From CAZPNX01 sp964518765 (lineage in GTDB: Bacteria; Edwardsbacteria; AC1; EtOH8): a stretch of DNA of 64,000 bases. The stretch is from NCBI GenBank assembly GCA_964518765.1, contig CAZFJC010000002.1:62001-126000 (forward strand). The letters run 5' to 3'. Positions within the stretch are counted from its first letter, which is position 1. Every line of letters begins with the position of its first letter. Shown here in pieces: positions 35,728 through 43,637 of this stretch. Position numbers and translations under genes: made by a program. The notes under the pieces were generated by a model. That model ran no database searches and was not told where the DNA came from. It worked only from the letters and a program-made list of their open reading frames with translations.

Positions 35728-37071
35728 TCAACGCTTGCCCAACAGCTGCTCCACCTTGGCCTGGGCAAGGTAATAGGAGCAGATGGCGTTCACCGCCTCC
35801 CGCTGCGACTGGTTGTAATTGACCTGGCTGGTCAGCAGGTCCAAGGTAGAGGCCGCCCCCAGGCGGTGCTTCTCGGTGGTCAGCCGGAAATCCTCCTCGG
35901 CCTGGAGCTTAAGGTCCTCAACCAGTGACAGCTCCTCCCTGGCCGCCTGCCATTCGATGTAGACCTGATCGACCTCCGAAGCCAGGTTCCTCTGGGCCAG
36001 CACCCAATCGGCCTCGGCAGAATTGGCCTGGGCCTTGGCCCGCCGGATCTGGGCCTCGGTGGCCGTGCCGTCGAAGATGTTCCAACTGAGGCTCAGGGAA
36101 AAGCTCCAGCTGTCATGGTCGTTCCAGCTCTTGGAATCTCGGAACTGGACCGAGTCGGAATATCCGTAGCGGTAGCTGGCCCCCAGGCTGGGAAACTTGG
36201 AGAACCAGGCCGCCCACAGATAGTCGCGGGCCGCCCGGTGGCGCTCCCTGGCCGCCTGATAGCCCGGGTTCAATTTCTTGGCCTCGGCCAGCAGGGAGTC
36301 GCGCGACAGCGGCACCCCCGTGGTATCAGGCATGGCCAGCTGGTGGTCGACGTCGAAATCGCCCTCAAAGTTGATTAGGGCCCGTAATGCTTGCTGGCCC
36401 GTCGCCAGGGCCTTCTTGGCCTCGAGCAGGGCCACCCGGTTCTGGGCCAGGCTGATCTCGAACTTCAGCAGGTCGGAACGGCTGATCGAGCCCAATTGGT
36501 GCATGACCCTGGCCTTGGCCACCTGCTCCTCCCCCTGGTCCACCGAGGCCTTAGCCACCTCCAGGCCCTTGCGCAGCTTGATCAGGCCGTAGAATGCCTC
36601 TTTGACGCGGTAGGAAAGAGTTGCCAACGACTGCCGGTAGGCGGCGTTCGTGGCCTGATACTCATTTACCGAACCCTTGAAAGTAGCCCAGTTGGATAGG
36701 TTCAACAGGCTCTGGCTGGCATTGAAGCTGGTGCTGTAGCTGTTGGCATGGCCGCTTTGGCTGGCCACCGGCTGGCCGCCGGCATCTAAGCCGTAACCGG
36801 CCGGTCCGCTCTGGGTGTAGGAGGAGTTGGCTGAAAGCCTGGGTAAAAGCGAAGAAGCCGATGATTGCAGCCCGGCCGATCCAATGGTCCGGTTGCTTTT
36901 TGCCTTGACCAGCTCCGGGCTGTTATCGAAGGCCATCTCCAGGCACTGGTTGAGGGTGAACGTCTTGATTGGGGAGGGCGGATCGGCTTGTGCCTTTGGG
37001 CACGGTGCCAAGGCTATAAAGACGGCAATTATTACAATAGCCTTCATATTCTTCGTTTTATTGCATATCAA
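35728..37071 (-). CDS. TolC-family outer membrane efflux protein
   Basis: 447 residues. Signal peptide at 1-29, then the two OEP repeats: first with the FTLNQCLEMAFDNSPELVKA entry, second at about 255 onward (LLAEAKKLNPGYQAARERHR), with the YRYGYSD and SWNIFDGTATEAQI strands that form the barrel. Full length. First structural gene of the efflux operon after tetR; 65 bp apart. Confidence 0.94.
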   Translation of the reverse strand: MICNKTKNMKAIVIIAVFIALAPCPKAQADPPSPIKTFTLNQCLEMAFDNSPELVKAKSNRTIGSAGLQSSASSLLPRLSANSSYTQSGPAGYGLDAGGQPVASQSGHANSYSTSFNASQSLLNLSNWATFKGSVNEYQATNAAYRQSLATLSYRVKEAFYGLIKLRKGLEVAKASVDQGEEQVAKARVMHQLGSISRSDLLKFEISLAQNRVALLEAKKALATGQQALRALINFEGDFDVDHQLAMPDTTGVPLSRDSLLAEAKKLNPGYQAARERHRAARDYLWAAWFSKFPSLGASYRYGYSDSVQFRDSKSWNDHDSWSFSLSLSWNIFDGTATEAQIRRAKAQANSAEADWVLAQRNLASEVDQVYIEWQAAREELSLVEDLKLQAEEDFRLTTEKHRLGAASTLDLLTSQVNYNQSQREAVNAICSYYLAQAKVEQLLGKR

Positions 37072-37136
37072 ATATTTGACGCAATATAGGATTTATTGGT
37101 TTAATGGCCGCTAAATACTTGGCCTTCTTTCCATAA

Positions 37137-37739
37137 TTACGTTCCGTGTTCGCATTTTGTTTCGGGCAGGGCCGACATACCGTGGAGCATCAGGTCCAGC
37201 AGGGCGCCGGCCGTCCGGCCGTCGGCCGGCCTGCGGCCCTCCGTCATATAGGCGCTGTTGGCGGCGCTGATCGCAGCCAGAGCCCACAGCCTGACGTCGC
37301 CCCGGCGGAAGCGCCCGCTCCTCACCCCCCGGCTGATCACCGCCTGGGTGATGGCCAGTATTCTTTTGTTCTGCTGCCGTATCCGTTCGAAACGCTTCAT
37401 CCTTTGACGCGGCTCCACCTGATGGATTAGCTTGACGATAGGCTTGTTCTCCCTGGCGAAGTCGGCCAGCGCCTCGAATATGCCCCTTAGCGAGTCGTGG
37501 GGACATCCCCCGCTTCGTGAGGCCCTCTCCATGTCCTCGATCAGCCGGTCGATCCCCTGGTCGAGGATGGAGAAGAAAAGGTCCTCCTTATCGCGAAAGT
37601 AGCGGTAGACGGTGCCCTTGCCCACCCCGGCTGCCTTTGCCACCTCGTCCACCAGGGCCCGGTGGTAGCCCTTGCGGGCGAAGACGGCGGCGGCCGCCTT
37701 CAGTATCTCCCCCTTTTTCCTCTGCGAAAGGCTTCTCAT
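37137..37739 (-). CDS. TetR-family repressor of the efflux operon
   Basis: 200 residues. N-terminal HTH (FARKGYHRALVDEVAKAAGV, KGTVYRYFRDKEDLF) and a helical ligand domain. It heads the tolC-macA-macB-like operon. An 18-bp perfect palindrome 20 bp upstream of its start lies at the predicted transcription start, so it should repress its own operon and release on binding an exported compound. Confidence 0.94.
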   Translation of the reverse strand: MRSLSQRKKGEILKAAAAVFARKGYHRALVDEVAKAAGVGKGTVYRYFRDKEDLFFSILDQGIDRLIEDMERASRSGGCPHDSLRGIFEALADFARENKPIVKLIHQVEPRQRMKRFERIRQQNKRILAITQAVISRGVRSGRFRRGDVRLWALAAISAANSAYMTEGRRPADGRTAGALLDLMLHGMSALPETKCEHGT

Positions 37740-37759
37740 CTTCCGGATAGATTATAATG

Positions 37760-37777
37760 GAACTGACCGGTCAGTTC
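37760..37777. promoter_or_regulatory. Palindromic TetR operator
   Basis: GAACTGACCGGTCAGTTC, an exact 18-bp palindrome, extended by matching ATTATAA flanks. It covers the predicted start site of the tetR-efflux promoter. Confidence 0.85.
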
Positions 37778-37778
37778 T

Positions 37779-37807
37779 ATTATAACGGGAAAACCCCCTT
37801 TTGTCAA
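37779..37807 (-). promoter_or_regulatory. Consensus sigma-70 promoter for tetR-efflux operon
   Basis: Minus strand TTGACA (37802-37807), exactly 17 bp, TATAAT (37779-37784): both boxes match consensus 6 of 6. The operator begins 1 bp downstream of the -10 box. Confidence 0.92.
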
Positions 37808-37815
37808 GGGGGTTT
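37791..37815 (-). terminator. Hairpin after glycosyltransferase gene, overlapping the next promoter
   Basis: AAACCCCCTT, 5-nt loop, AAGGGGGTTT, 25 bp past the glycosyltransferase stop, followed on the minus strand by TCCCG. The -35 box of the tetR promoter lies in its loop and arm. Confidence 0.7.
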
Positions 37816-37839
37816 CGACGCTGGTCTAACTCCGGTCGG

Positions 37840-38970
37840 TCAGAGCCTCTCCGTCCTCTCCAGCAGCTTTTTGATCCCGGTCTTCACCGTCCCCAATTCA
37901 GCCGAGGCTTTGGCCTTGTCCGGCCCCCAGACTCCGTAGAAGTGCCGGTTGAGCGGCCGCCAGTACCCCGGGTCGTTCCGGCCGAAGATGGCGAAGGTGG
38001 GGGTCCCGGACGCGGCCGACAGGTGCATGATGCCGGTGTCGTTGCAAACCAGCAGGCGCAGGTGGCTGATGACCGAGGCCAGCTGGCGCAAATCCAGGCC
38101 GGGCAGGGCGACCACCTCGGCGCCCACCGCGCCCAGAAAGAGCTCTCCCAGCTCCTCCTCCCGCGGCCCCCAGAAGGCGGCCACCTGGAACCCCAGCTCG
38201 CCCGCCAGCCAGTCGGCTAGAGCGGCATAGTTCTGGTAGGGCCAGCGGTTCGGCATCTGGTAGGCGCCCAGGTTAAGACCCACCGTCTTCCCCGGCATCA
38301 AATGGTGCTTCCAGAGTACGGCCTCTCCGTATTCCCGCTCCTGGCGAGAGAGCGCTAGCCTCTCCCCCAGGTCATTGGCCCTGGCCCCGATGTGCTCCAC
38401 GATGGCCAGGCTTCTCAAGGTCTCGTGGACCCTGGGATCTGGCCCGCGGGAGATGATGTTGTAGAATGGAGCCCCTCTCTTCCCTGGAAAGGGGTGCTCG
38501 TCCGAGCCCAGCCTCCAGCGGGCGCCGGACAGCCAGGCCAGAAGGTCGCTGGACAGGGAGTGCGACACCGTGTTGAGGACCACCGCCAGGTCGTAGTGTC
38601 GTCCCAGGCCCCGCAACAGCCGCCATACCCGGCGGGGCGTGGCCAGCCGCAGCTTTTCGGGGTAGACCAGCAAACGGTCGATGTCTGGGTTGTTCAGCAG
38701 CACCGTATGGGTGTAGTGGCGGGCCACGGCCGTGATCTCGGCGTCGGGGAATCTCTGGCGCAGGGCGTGGATGGCCGGGGTGGAGAGAAGCAGATCGCCC
38801 AGCTGGTCGTGCTGGCGCACCACTAGGATGCTCTTGACGGACCCGGGGTCCATCTGCTCGGGCGGGAGGACTTCGCCCCCGGCCAGCCAGCCCAGCAGTT
38901 TTATAAGGAGAAGCTTGAATTTTTTTTCCAGTCCCGGTGCCCGCATGTCGAAATCGAATATGTTTCCCAA
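37840..38970 (-). CDS. Glycosyltransferase family 9 (heptosyltransferase-like)
   Basis: 376 residues. GT9 N-terminal motif SILVVRQHDQLGDLLLSTPA and the C-terminal nucleotide-sugar site LLVCNDTGIMHLSAASGTP with FGRNDPGYWRPL. Enzymes of this family add ADP-heptose to LPS core, so the product is probably a cytoplasmic-face LPS or glycan transferase. It follows the MsbA-like flippase gene by 48 bp, which fits lipid A-core assembly and export. The exact sugar is not determined. Confidence 0.9.
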   Translation of the reverse strand: MGNIFDFDMRAPGLEKKFKLLLIKLLGWLAGGEVLPPEQMDPGSVKSILVVRQHDQLGDLLLSTPAIHALRQRFPDAEITAVARHYTHTVLLNNPDIDRLLVYPEKLRLATPRRVWRLLRGLGRHYDLAVVLNTVSHSLSSDLLAWLSGARWRLGSDEHPFPGKRGAPFYNIISRGPDPRVHETLRSLAIVEHIGARANDLGERLALSRQEREYGEAVLWKHHLMPGKTVGLNLGAYQMPNRWPYQNYAALADWLAGELGFQVAAFWGPREEELGELFLGAVGAEVVALPGLDLRQLASVISHLRLLVCNDTGIMHLSAASGTPTFAIFGRNDPGYWRPLNRHFYGVWGPDKAKASAELGTVKTGIKKLLERTERL

Positions 38971-39018
38971 GCTTCCATGCCAGGCTGCAGCCAGGCAACA
39001 GGCGGAATCCGCGGCAAC

Positions 39019-40860
39019 TCAGGCCTTGAACTGGAGGTTGTACAGCCTCCAGTAGGTGCCCTTTTTGGCCAAGAGCTGGGCGTGCCTGCCGGTCTCGGTT
39101 ATCCGCCCGTTCTCCATTACTATAATGCGGTCGGCCCGCCTGACGGTGGACAGTCGGTGGGCGATGACCAGGGCCGTCCTCCCCTTCATCAGGCGGTCGA
39201 TGGCCTGCTGCACCATGGCCTCGGACTCGGCGTCCAGCGAGGAGGTGGCCTCATCGAAGATCAGGAGCGGCGGGTTCTTGAGGATGGCCCGGGCGATGGA
39301 GATCCTCTGACGCTCGCCACCTGACAGGCGGGTGCCCCGTTCCCCGATCAGCGTCTGATAGCCCTGGGGCAGCTGGGAGATGAAACCGTGGGCGTTGGCC
39401 GCCCTGGCAGCCGCCTCCACCTCCCGCGGGGAGACGCCGCTCAGCCCATAGGCAATGTTGTTGAACACCGTGTCGTGAAAGAGGATGGTCTCCTGGCTGA
39501 CGATGCCTATCTGCTTACGCAGCGACTTGGCGTCCAGGGTCCTCAGATCCCGGCCGTCCCAGGTGATGGCTCCCTCCTCAGGGTCGTAGAAACGCGGTAT
39601 AAGATCGGCCACGGTGGACTTGCCGGCCCCGGACGGCCCCACCACCGCCAGCATCTCGCCGCGGGAAATCACCAACCGCGGTATGCGGAGCTCGAATGAC
39701 GGCTCGCCCTCATCCCGCTGGCTTCCATCGCTCGGATAACGGAAACGCACCCTGGAGAAGACGATCGCTCGGTTCAGCCCCTCCACCGCCAGCCCCCCCG
39801 AGGAATCGTCCACCTCCGGCCTATCGTCCAGGATGGCGAAGAGCCTTTCAGAAGCGGCCAGGCCCTGCTGCACTGAGGAGTTCACCCGCGACAGGCCGTT
39901 AAGGGGCTGCATCATGGAGAAGGCCGCCGCCAGGAATAGAAAAAACCTTTCCGGGCTGATGGCGCTCCCTGGGCCGATATGGTCGCGGGCCGCTAGGATG
40001 ATGAGCACCCCGGCCACCGCCCCCAGGAACTCGGTCAGGGGCGGGGTCAGGGCCGACAGCTTCTCGTAGCGGAAGACCGAACGGAAGTAGGCGGTGTTGT
40101 AACGGACGAACTTGGCCAGCTCCCAGGCCTCGGCGGCAAAGGTCTTCACCAGCCGGATGCCGCTGATGGTCTCTGACAGGACCGAGGTAACGTCGGCCAT
40201 GCTCTGCTGGAAGCGGTGGCCTCGCTGGCGCAACTTCCTGCCGATGAGAACGATGGCCCCGATGCACAGGGGGAGGACCACCACCGCTATCAGAGCCAGC
40301 CGCCACGAAGCCCAGAACACCAGAACCACATAAACCAACACCAAGCTCCCCTGTTTCATCACCGTCAGGGTGCCCTCGGTGATGGCCCCTCTCACCAGAT
40401 TGACGTCGTTGGTCAGCCGGGAGATAAGTTGGCCGGCCTTGACCCTCTGGAAGAATGATAGAGAAAGCCTTTGCAGATGGCGGTAAAGGTCGTTGCGCAG
40501 GTCGGCGGTGATCCTCTGCTCGATGTAGAAGGTCAGCAGCTGGTGCAGATAGCCGAAGAGGTTCTTGAGCAGGAATATCCCCAGCACCAGCCAGCACAGC
40601 CGGGCGATGCCCGCCCTCCGCCCGCCCTGCATAATCCACCAAGAGGCGTGAGCCATCAGCGAACCCAGCTCCGGCCGCAGCGGCCCGGGCGTCGCCAGGG
40701 CCCCGGCTGTGGCGTCGTAGAACAACAGTTTGACGAAGGGGGCGATCATACCCAGGGTGAAGCCGGAGAACACGGCCAGCACTGCAGTACAGGCTGCCAG
40801 CAGCGACATCTGGCTCAGGTATGGCCGGAGATATCCCAGCAATCGCCGATAGGCTCTCAT
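39019..40860 (-). CDS. MsbA-like homodimeric ABC exporter
   Basis: 613 residues, the usual half-transporter layout. Six-helix membrane domain at 1-330 with FQRVKAGQLISRLTNDVNLV; ATPase with Walker A GPSGAGKST, signature LSGGERQRISIARAI, Walker B LLIFDEATSSLD with the catalytic Glu, and switch His in VIAHRLSTV. Co-directional with a GT9 gene, so lipid A-core flipping is the leading idea; lipid or drug export is possible. Its start is 27 bp from the divergent DUF502 gene. Confidence 0.9.
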   Translation of the reverse strand: MRAYRRLLGYLRPYLSQMSLLAACTAVLAVFSGFTLGMIAPFVKLLFYDATAGALATPGPLRPELGSLMAHASWWIMQGGRRAGIARLCWLVLGIFLLKNLFGYLHQLLTFYIEQRITADLRNDLYRHLQRLSLSFFQRVKAGQLISRLTNDVNLVRGAITEGTLTVMKQGSLVLVYVVLVFWASWRLALIAVVVLPLCIGAIVLIGRKLRQRGHRFQQSMADVTSVLSETISGIRLVKTFAAEAWELAKFVRYNTAYFRSVFRYEKLSALTPPLTEFLGAVAGVLIILAARDHIGPGSAISPERFFLFLAAAFSMMQPLNGLSRVNSSVQQGLAASERLFAILDDRPEVDDSSGGLAVEGLNRAIVFSRVRFRYPSDGSQRDEGEPSFELRIPRLVISRGEMLAVVGPSGAGKSTVADLIPRFYDPEEGAITWDGRDLRTLDAKSLRKQIGIVSQETILFHDTVFNNIAYGLSGVSPREVEAAARAANAHGFISQLPQGYQTLIGERGTRLSGGERQRISIARAILKNPPLLIFDEATSSLDAESEAMVQQAIDRLMKGRTALVIAHRLSTVRRADRIIVMENGRITETGRHAQLLAKKGTYWRLYNLQFKA

Positions 40861-40887
40861 CTCGCCTCTTGACGGCCAAGGGGTTTT

Positions 40888-41607
40888 ATGCTATGTTTTA
40901 CCATAATGGCGGAGGTCCAACGAAAGACGCCCCGAGGGCAGCGGATTCGGAAGAACTTCATCACCGGACTAGTGGCCATACTACCGGTGCTGCTGACGGC
41001 CTACCTTTGCTGGCTGCTCTTCGTCTGGGGCGGACAGATCTTCGGCGAGGTGCTGGCCCTGATACCCCAGCTCCGAGCCATACCCCACCTGGGCCGGGTG
41101 GCCCTGGGCTTCGTCCTACTGCTGCTGCTCATCTACAGCATCGGGCTCCTGGCCTCGCACCTCCTGGGGCGCAGGCTGTTGGGCCTGTGGGAGAGGTTGT
41201 TGCGGCACACCCCGTTCATCGGGCTGGTCTACAACACCTCCAAACAGTTCACCGAGACCTTCTTCACCAGCCGTTACGCCTTCCGGCAGGTGGTGGCGGT
41301 GGAGTACCCTCGACCCGGAAGCTTCGCCCTGGGATTTCTCACCTCGGATCGCTCCTGGGAGCTGGGCGGGGGACGGACCGTGCTGACCGTCTACCTACCC
41401 AACACCCCCAATCCCACCGGAGGCCGCATTATGCTGGTGCCGCCGCAGCGCCTATTCCAGGTCGAGCTGACGGTAGAGGAGGCCGTTAAGTTGATCGTCT
41501 CCGGCGGCATGATAGCGCCCGGCCGCCTGAGGATTTACGGACCATTGTCGAAAGACCATGAAAAGACTGTTAGGCCTGCTAAAACGAAAAAGAAGCCCGG
41601 CCGTTGA
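40888..41607 (+). CDS. DUF502-family membrane protein
   Basis: 239 residues from ATG 40888, preceded by AAGGGG; an ATG at 40906 is an alternative. Two membrane helices (FITGLVAILPVLLTAYLCWL and ALGFVLLLLLIYSIGLLASH), then the DUF502 core PFIGLVYNTSKQFTETF, ALGFLTSD, VYLPNTPNPTGGRIMLVPP and EEAVKLIVSGGMIAPG. Function not known in any organism I can name with certainty. Its 3' end overlaps the CBS gene by 50 bp. Confidence 0.9.
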   Translation: MLCFTIMAEVQRKTPRGQRIRKNFITGLVAILPVLLTAYLCWLLFVWGGQIFGEVLALIPQLRAIPHLGRVALGFVLLLLLIYSIGLLASHLLGRRLLGLWERLLRHTPFIGLVYNTSKQFTETFFTSRYAFRQVVAVEYPRPGSFALGFLTSDRSWELGGGRTVLTVYLPNTPNPTGGRIMLVPPQRLFQVELTVEEAVKLIVSGGMIAPGRLRIYGPLSKDHEKTVRPAKTKKKPGR

Positions 41608-42370
41608 GCCCACCACCGAAAACCTCTCCCGCCTAATTTCGGAGGCCGTCTCCCAGGGTCGCCTGCCGCCAGATTCCGCACACATGATGCGCCGCATCAT
41701 GGCCCTGTCTCAAACCACCTTGGCCGAGGTGATGATCCCCCGCACCCGGGTCACCTGCGTCCCGGCCTCTGACAGGCTCTCCCGGGTGGTTGAGGCCTTC
41801 CTCAAGTCCGGCCACTCCAGGCTCCCCGTCTACCAGGATAGCTTCGACAACATCGTCGGCATCATCCACATCAAGGAGCTGCTCCGGCTCTGGGGACGGC
41901 CCTCCGGCCACCTCCGGGCGGTGGAATTCATCAGGCTGCCTAATTTCTTCCCCCAGACCATGAAGGTGGCCCAGGCCCTGGCCGAGTTCCGCCACAGCCG
42001 CATCTCGGTGGGGATCGTCATCGACGAGTACGGGGTCCCAGCGGGGCTGGTGACCTCCGAGGACCTGGTCGAGGAGATCGTGGGGGAATTGCGCGACGAG
42101 CTGGACCGCGACTTTCGCCACCACCGGCAGCTGCCCGACGGAGCCATCCTGGTCGAGGCCTCCATGCCCCTGGACAAGTTCACCGAATTGTTCGGCCTCA
42201 AGCCGGGCGACAGCAGCGATATCCACACCGTGGGCGGCCTGGTCCTCGAGGAATTGCAACGAATCCCCCGAAAGGGTGAAAGGTTCAAGCTATACGACCT
42301 GGAATGGGAGGTCTCCGAATCCTCCTCCAACCGCCTGATCAAGCTCAAGGTCCGGCGGGCTCAAAAATAG
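41558..42370 (+). CDS. CBS-pair protein of the CorC/HlyC group
   Basis: 270 residues. Two CBS domains (TTLAEVMIPRTRVTCVPASD, GHSRLPVYQDSFDNIVGIIH; then MKVAQALAEFRHSRISVGIV with IDEYGVPAGLVTSEDLVEEI), then the CorC/HlyC C-terminal domain (VEASMPLDKFTELFGL, HTVGGLVLEELQRIPRKGE). The membrane DUF21 domain that many relatives carry is absent, as in CorC. These proteins are linked to Mg/Co efflux or nucleotide sensing. It overlaps the DUF502 gene, so the two are likely cotranslated. Confidence 0.92.
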   Translation: MKRLLGLLKRKRSPAVEPTTENLSRLISEAVSQGRLPPDSAHMMRRIMALSQTTLAEVMIPRTRVTCVPASDRLSRVVEAFLKSGHSRLPVYQDSFDNIVGIIHIKELLRLWGRPSGHLRAVEFIRLPNFFPQTMKVAQALAEFRHSRISVGIVIDEYGVPAGLVTSEDLVEEIVGELRDELDRDFRHHRQLPDGAILVEASMPLDKFTELFGLKPGDSSDIHTVGGLVLEELQRIPRKGERFKLYDLEWEVSESSSNRLIKLKVRRAQK

Positions 42371-42372
42371 CC

Positions 42373-43095
42373 CTATCCCCCGTCTCCCCTGCTCCCCCCC
42401 GCCTCCGATCCCTCCCCACCGCCATCGACCGCCGAGCTATCGTCCTCTATCTGGTCCGGCTGATCGTCCAGCTCCGCCTCTACTTGGATCCCATGCTCCG
42501 ATATCTGGTACTGCTTGAGCTCGGCGTCGATCTCGGCCTCGGCCCTCTCCCTCTCGGCCTCGCGCTGCTTGAGGTACTCCTCCAGCTCCTCGATGCGCGG
42601 CAGGTCCGATAGGCTGGCCAGCCCGAAGTACCGCAGGAATTCCTGGGTGGTGCCGAACAGCAGGGGCCGTCCCGGCCGGCTGTCCCGGCCCGACACCTGC
42701 ACCAGGTTGCGCTCCAGAAGGGTGGCCATCACCCCGTCCACATTCACCCCCCGGATACTCTCGATATCGGCTTTGATGATGGGCTGTTTGTAGGCCACGA
42801 TGGCCAGGGTCTCCAGGGCCGCGGCCGTCAGCTTTGACGACCTTTTCCCCTTGTAAAGCTCCTGTACCCATTTGGCGTACTCGGGACGGGTATATATCTG
42901 GTAGCCCCCGCCTATCTCCACCAGGGCGAAGCTGTGAGAGTCTTGCTCGTACTCGGCTTTGAGCTCCTGGAGCAGATCCTTCAGGAGCTTAGCGTCTATC
43001 TCCCCCAGCAGGGACTTGATCCTGGCCAGGGGCAGGGGGACATCGGTGGCGAACAACAGGGCTTCGATGATGCGTTTGGCCTCGGTTCTGTCCAT
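42373..43095 (-). CDS. scpB: ScpB, segregation and condensation protein B
   Basis: 240 residues. Tandem winged-helix ScpB core: RIIEALLFATDVPLPLARIK, ALVEIGGGYQIYTRPEYAKW, LTAAALETLAIVAYKQPIIK, IESIRGVNVDGVMATLLERN and VSGRDSRPGRPLLFGTT. A Gln/Glu-rich acidic tail of about 70 residues (from 175) extends it. ScpB works with ScpA and SMC; scpA is not next door. It ends 2 bp from the convergent CBS gene and is divergent from rpsT. Confidence 0.94.
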   Translation of the reverse strand: MDRTEAKRIIEALLFATDVPLPLARIKSLLGEIDAKLLKDLLQELKAEYEQDSHSFALVEIGGGYQIYTRPEYAKWVQELYKGKRSSKLTAAALETLAIVAYKQPIIKADIESIRGVNVDGVMATLLERNLVQVSGRDSRPGRPLLFGTTQEFLRYFGLASLSDLPRIEELEEYLKQREAERERAEAEIDAELKQYQISEHGIQVEAELDDQPDQIEDDSSAVDGGGEGSEAGGSRGDGG

Positions 43096-43145
43096 CTAAC
43101 GGGTCCTCGCTCTTGATGTCAAAGGTTGCAATGCGCAGCATACGC

Positions 43146-43173
43146 TTGACAATGGTAAGAATGATATGATATT
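43146..43173 (+). promoter_or_regulatory. Probable sigma-70 promoter of rpsT
   Basis: TTGACA (43146-43151), 16-bp spacer, GATATT (43168-43173), with an overlapping TATGAT at short spacing. It leaves a ~120-nt leader before the ribosome site, as often seen for S20 autoregulation. Confidence 0.55.
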
Positions 43174-43298
43174 TTTAATGCTTTGTAAAGCCCTTTTTCG
43201 AAATGGCTCCCCAAACGGCTGGAAGGCCGACCCGTCCCTTGATTGGACTGGACCGCTCTTCAGCCAATTAATAAGCAATTTCAATCGGAGGAATCGCT

Positions 43299-43568
43299 TT
43301 GGCAGAAAAGAAGAAGTCCGCGAAGAAGAAGAGGAAGATGGCTTCGGCCGAAAAGCAGGCCAAGCAGGCCCTGTCCCGGCGCCGCCGGAATCAGGCGGTG
43401 CTCTCCCGTCTGCGGCTGATAACAAAAAAAATAAAATCGGCCGGGGCCGAGTCCCAGGGCTTGCTGCCCCAGGCCTATTCCCAGATAGACCGGGCTGCCA
43501 AGAAGGGTGTCCTTCACCAAAGGACGGCCGCCCGCCGTAAGGCCAAGCTGGCCAGGATGGCTAAGTAA
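43299..43568 (+). CDS. rpsT: 30S ribosomal protein S20
   Basis: 89 residues, standard length, very basic, with the S20 helical pattern (KSAKKKRKMASAEKQ, RRRRNQAVLSRLRLITKKI, AAKKGVLHQRTAARRKAKLA). The start is TTG, preceded by GGAGGA; rpsT genes in other bacteria also use rare start codons, which aids autoregulation. Binds 16S rRNA in the small subunit. Confidence 0.96.
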   Translation: MAEKKKSAKKKRKMASAEKQAKQALSRRRRNQAVLSRLRLITKKIKSAGAESQGLLPQAYSQIDRAAKKGVLHQRTAARRKAKLARMAK

Positions 43569-43585
43569 AACGGGAAGGGCTTATG

Positions 43586-43624
43586 AATAAAGCGTCCCGG
43601 CCCTTGGGGCCGGGACGCTTTATT
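43586..43624. terminator. Strong bidirectional terminator
   Basis: AATAAAGCGTCCCGGCCC, 3-nt loop and its exact complement: an 18-bp perfect stem with A/T-rich ends serving rpsT (+) and pilQ (-). Confidence 0.93.
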
Positions 43625-43637
43625 TGTCTTGATGGTT

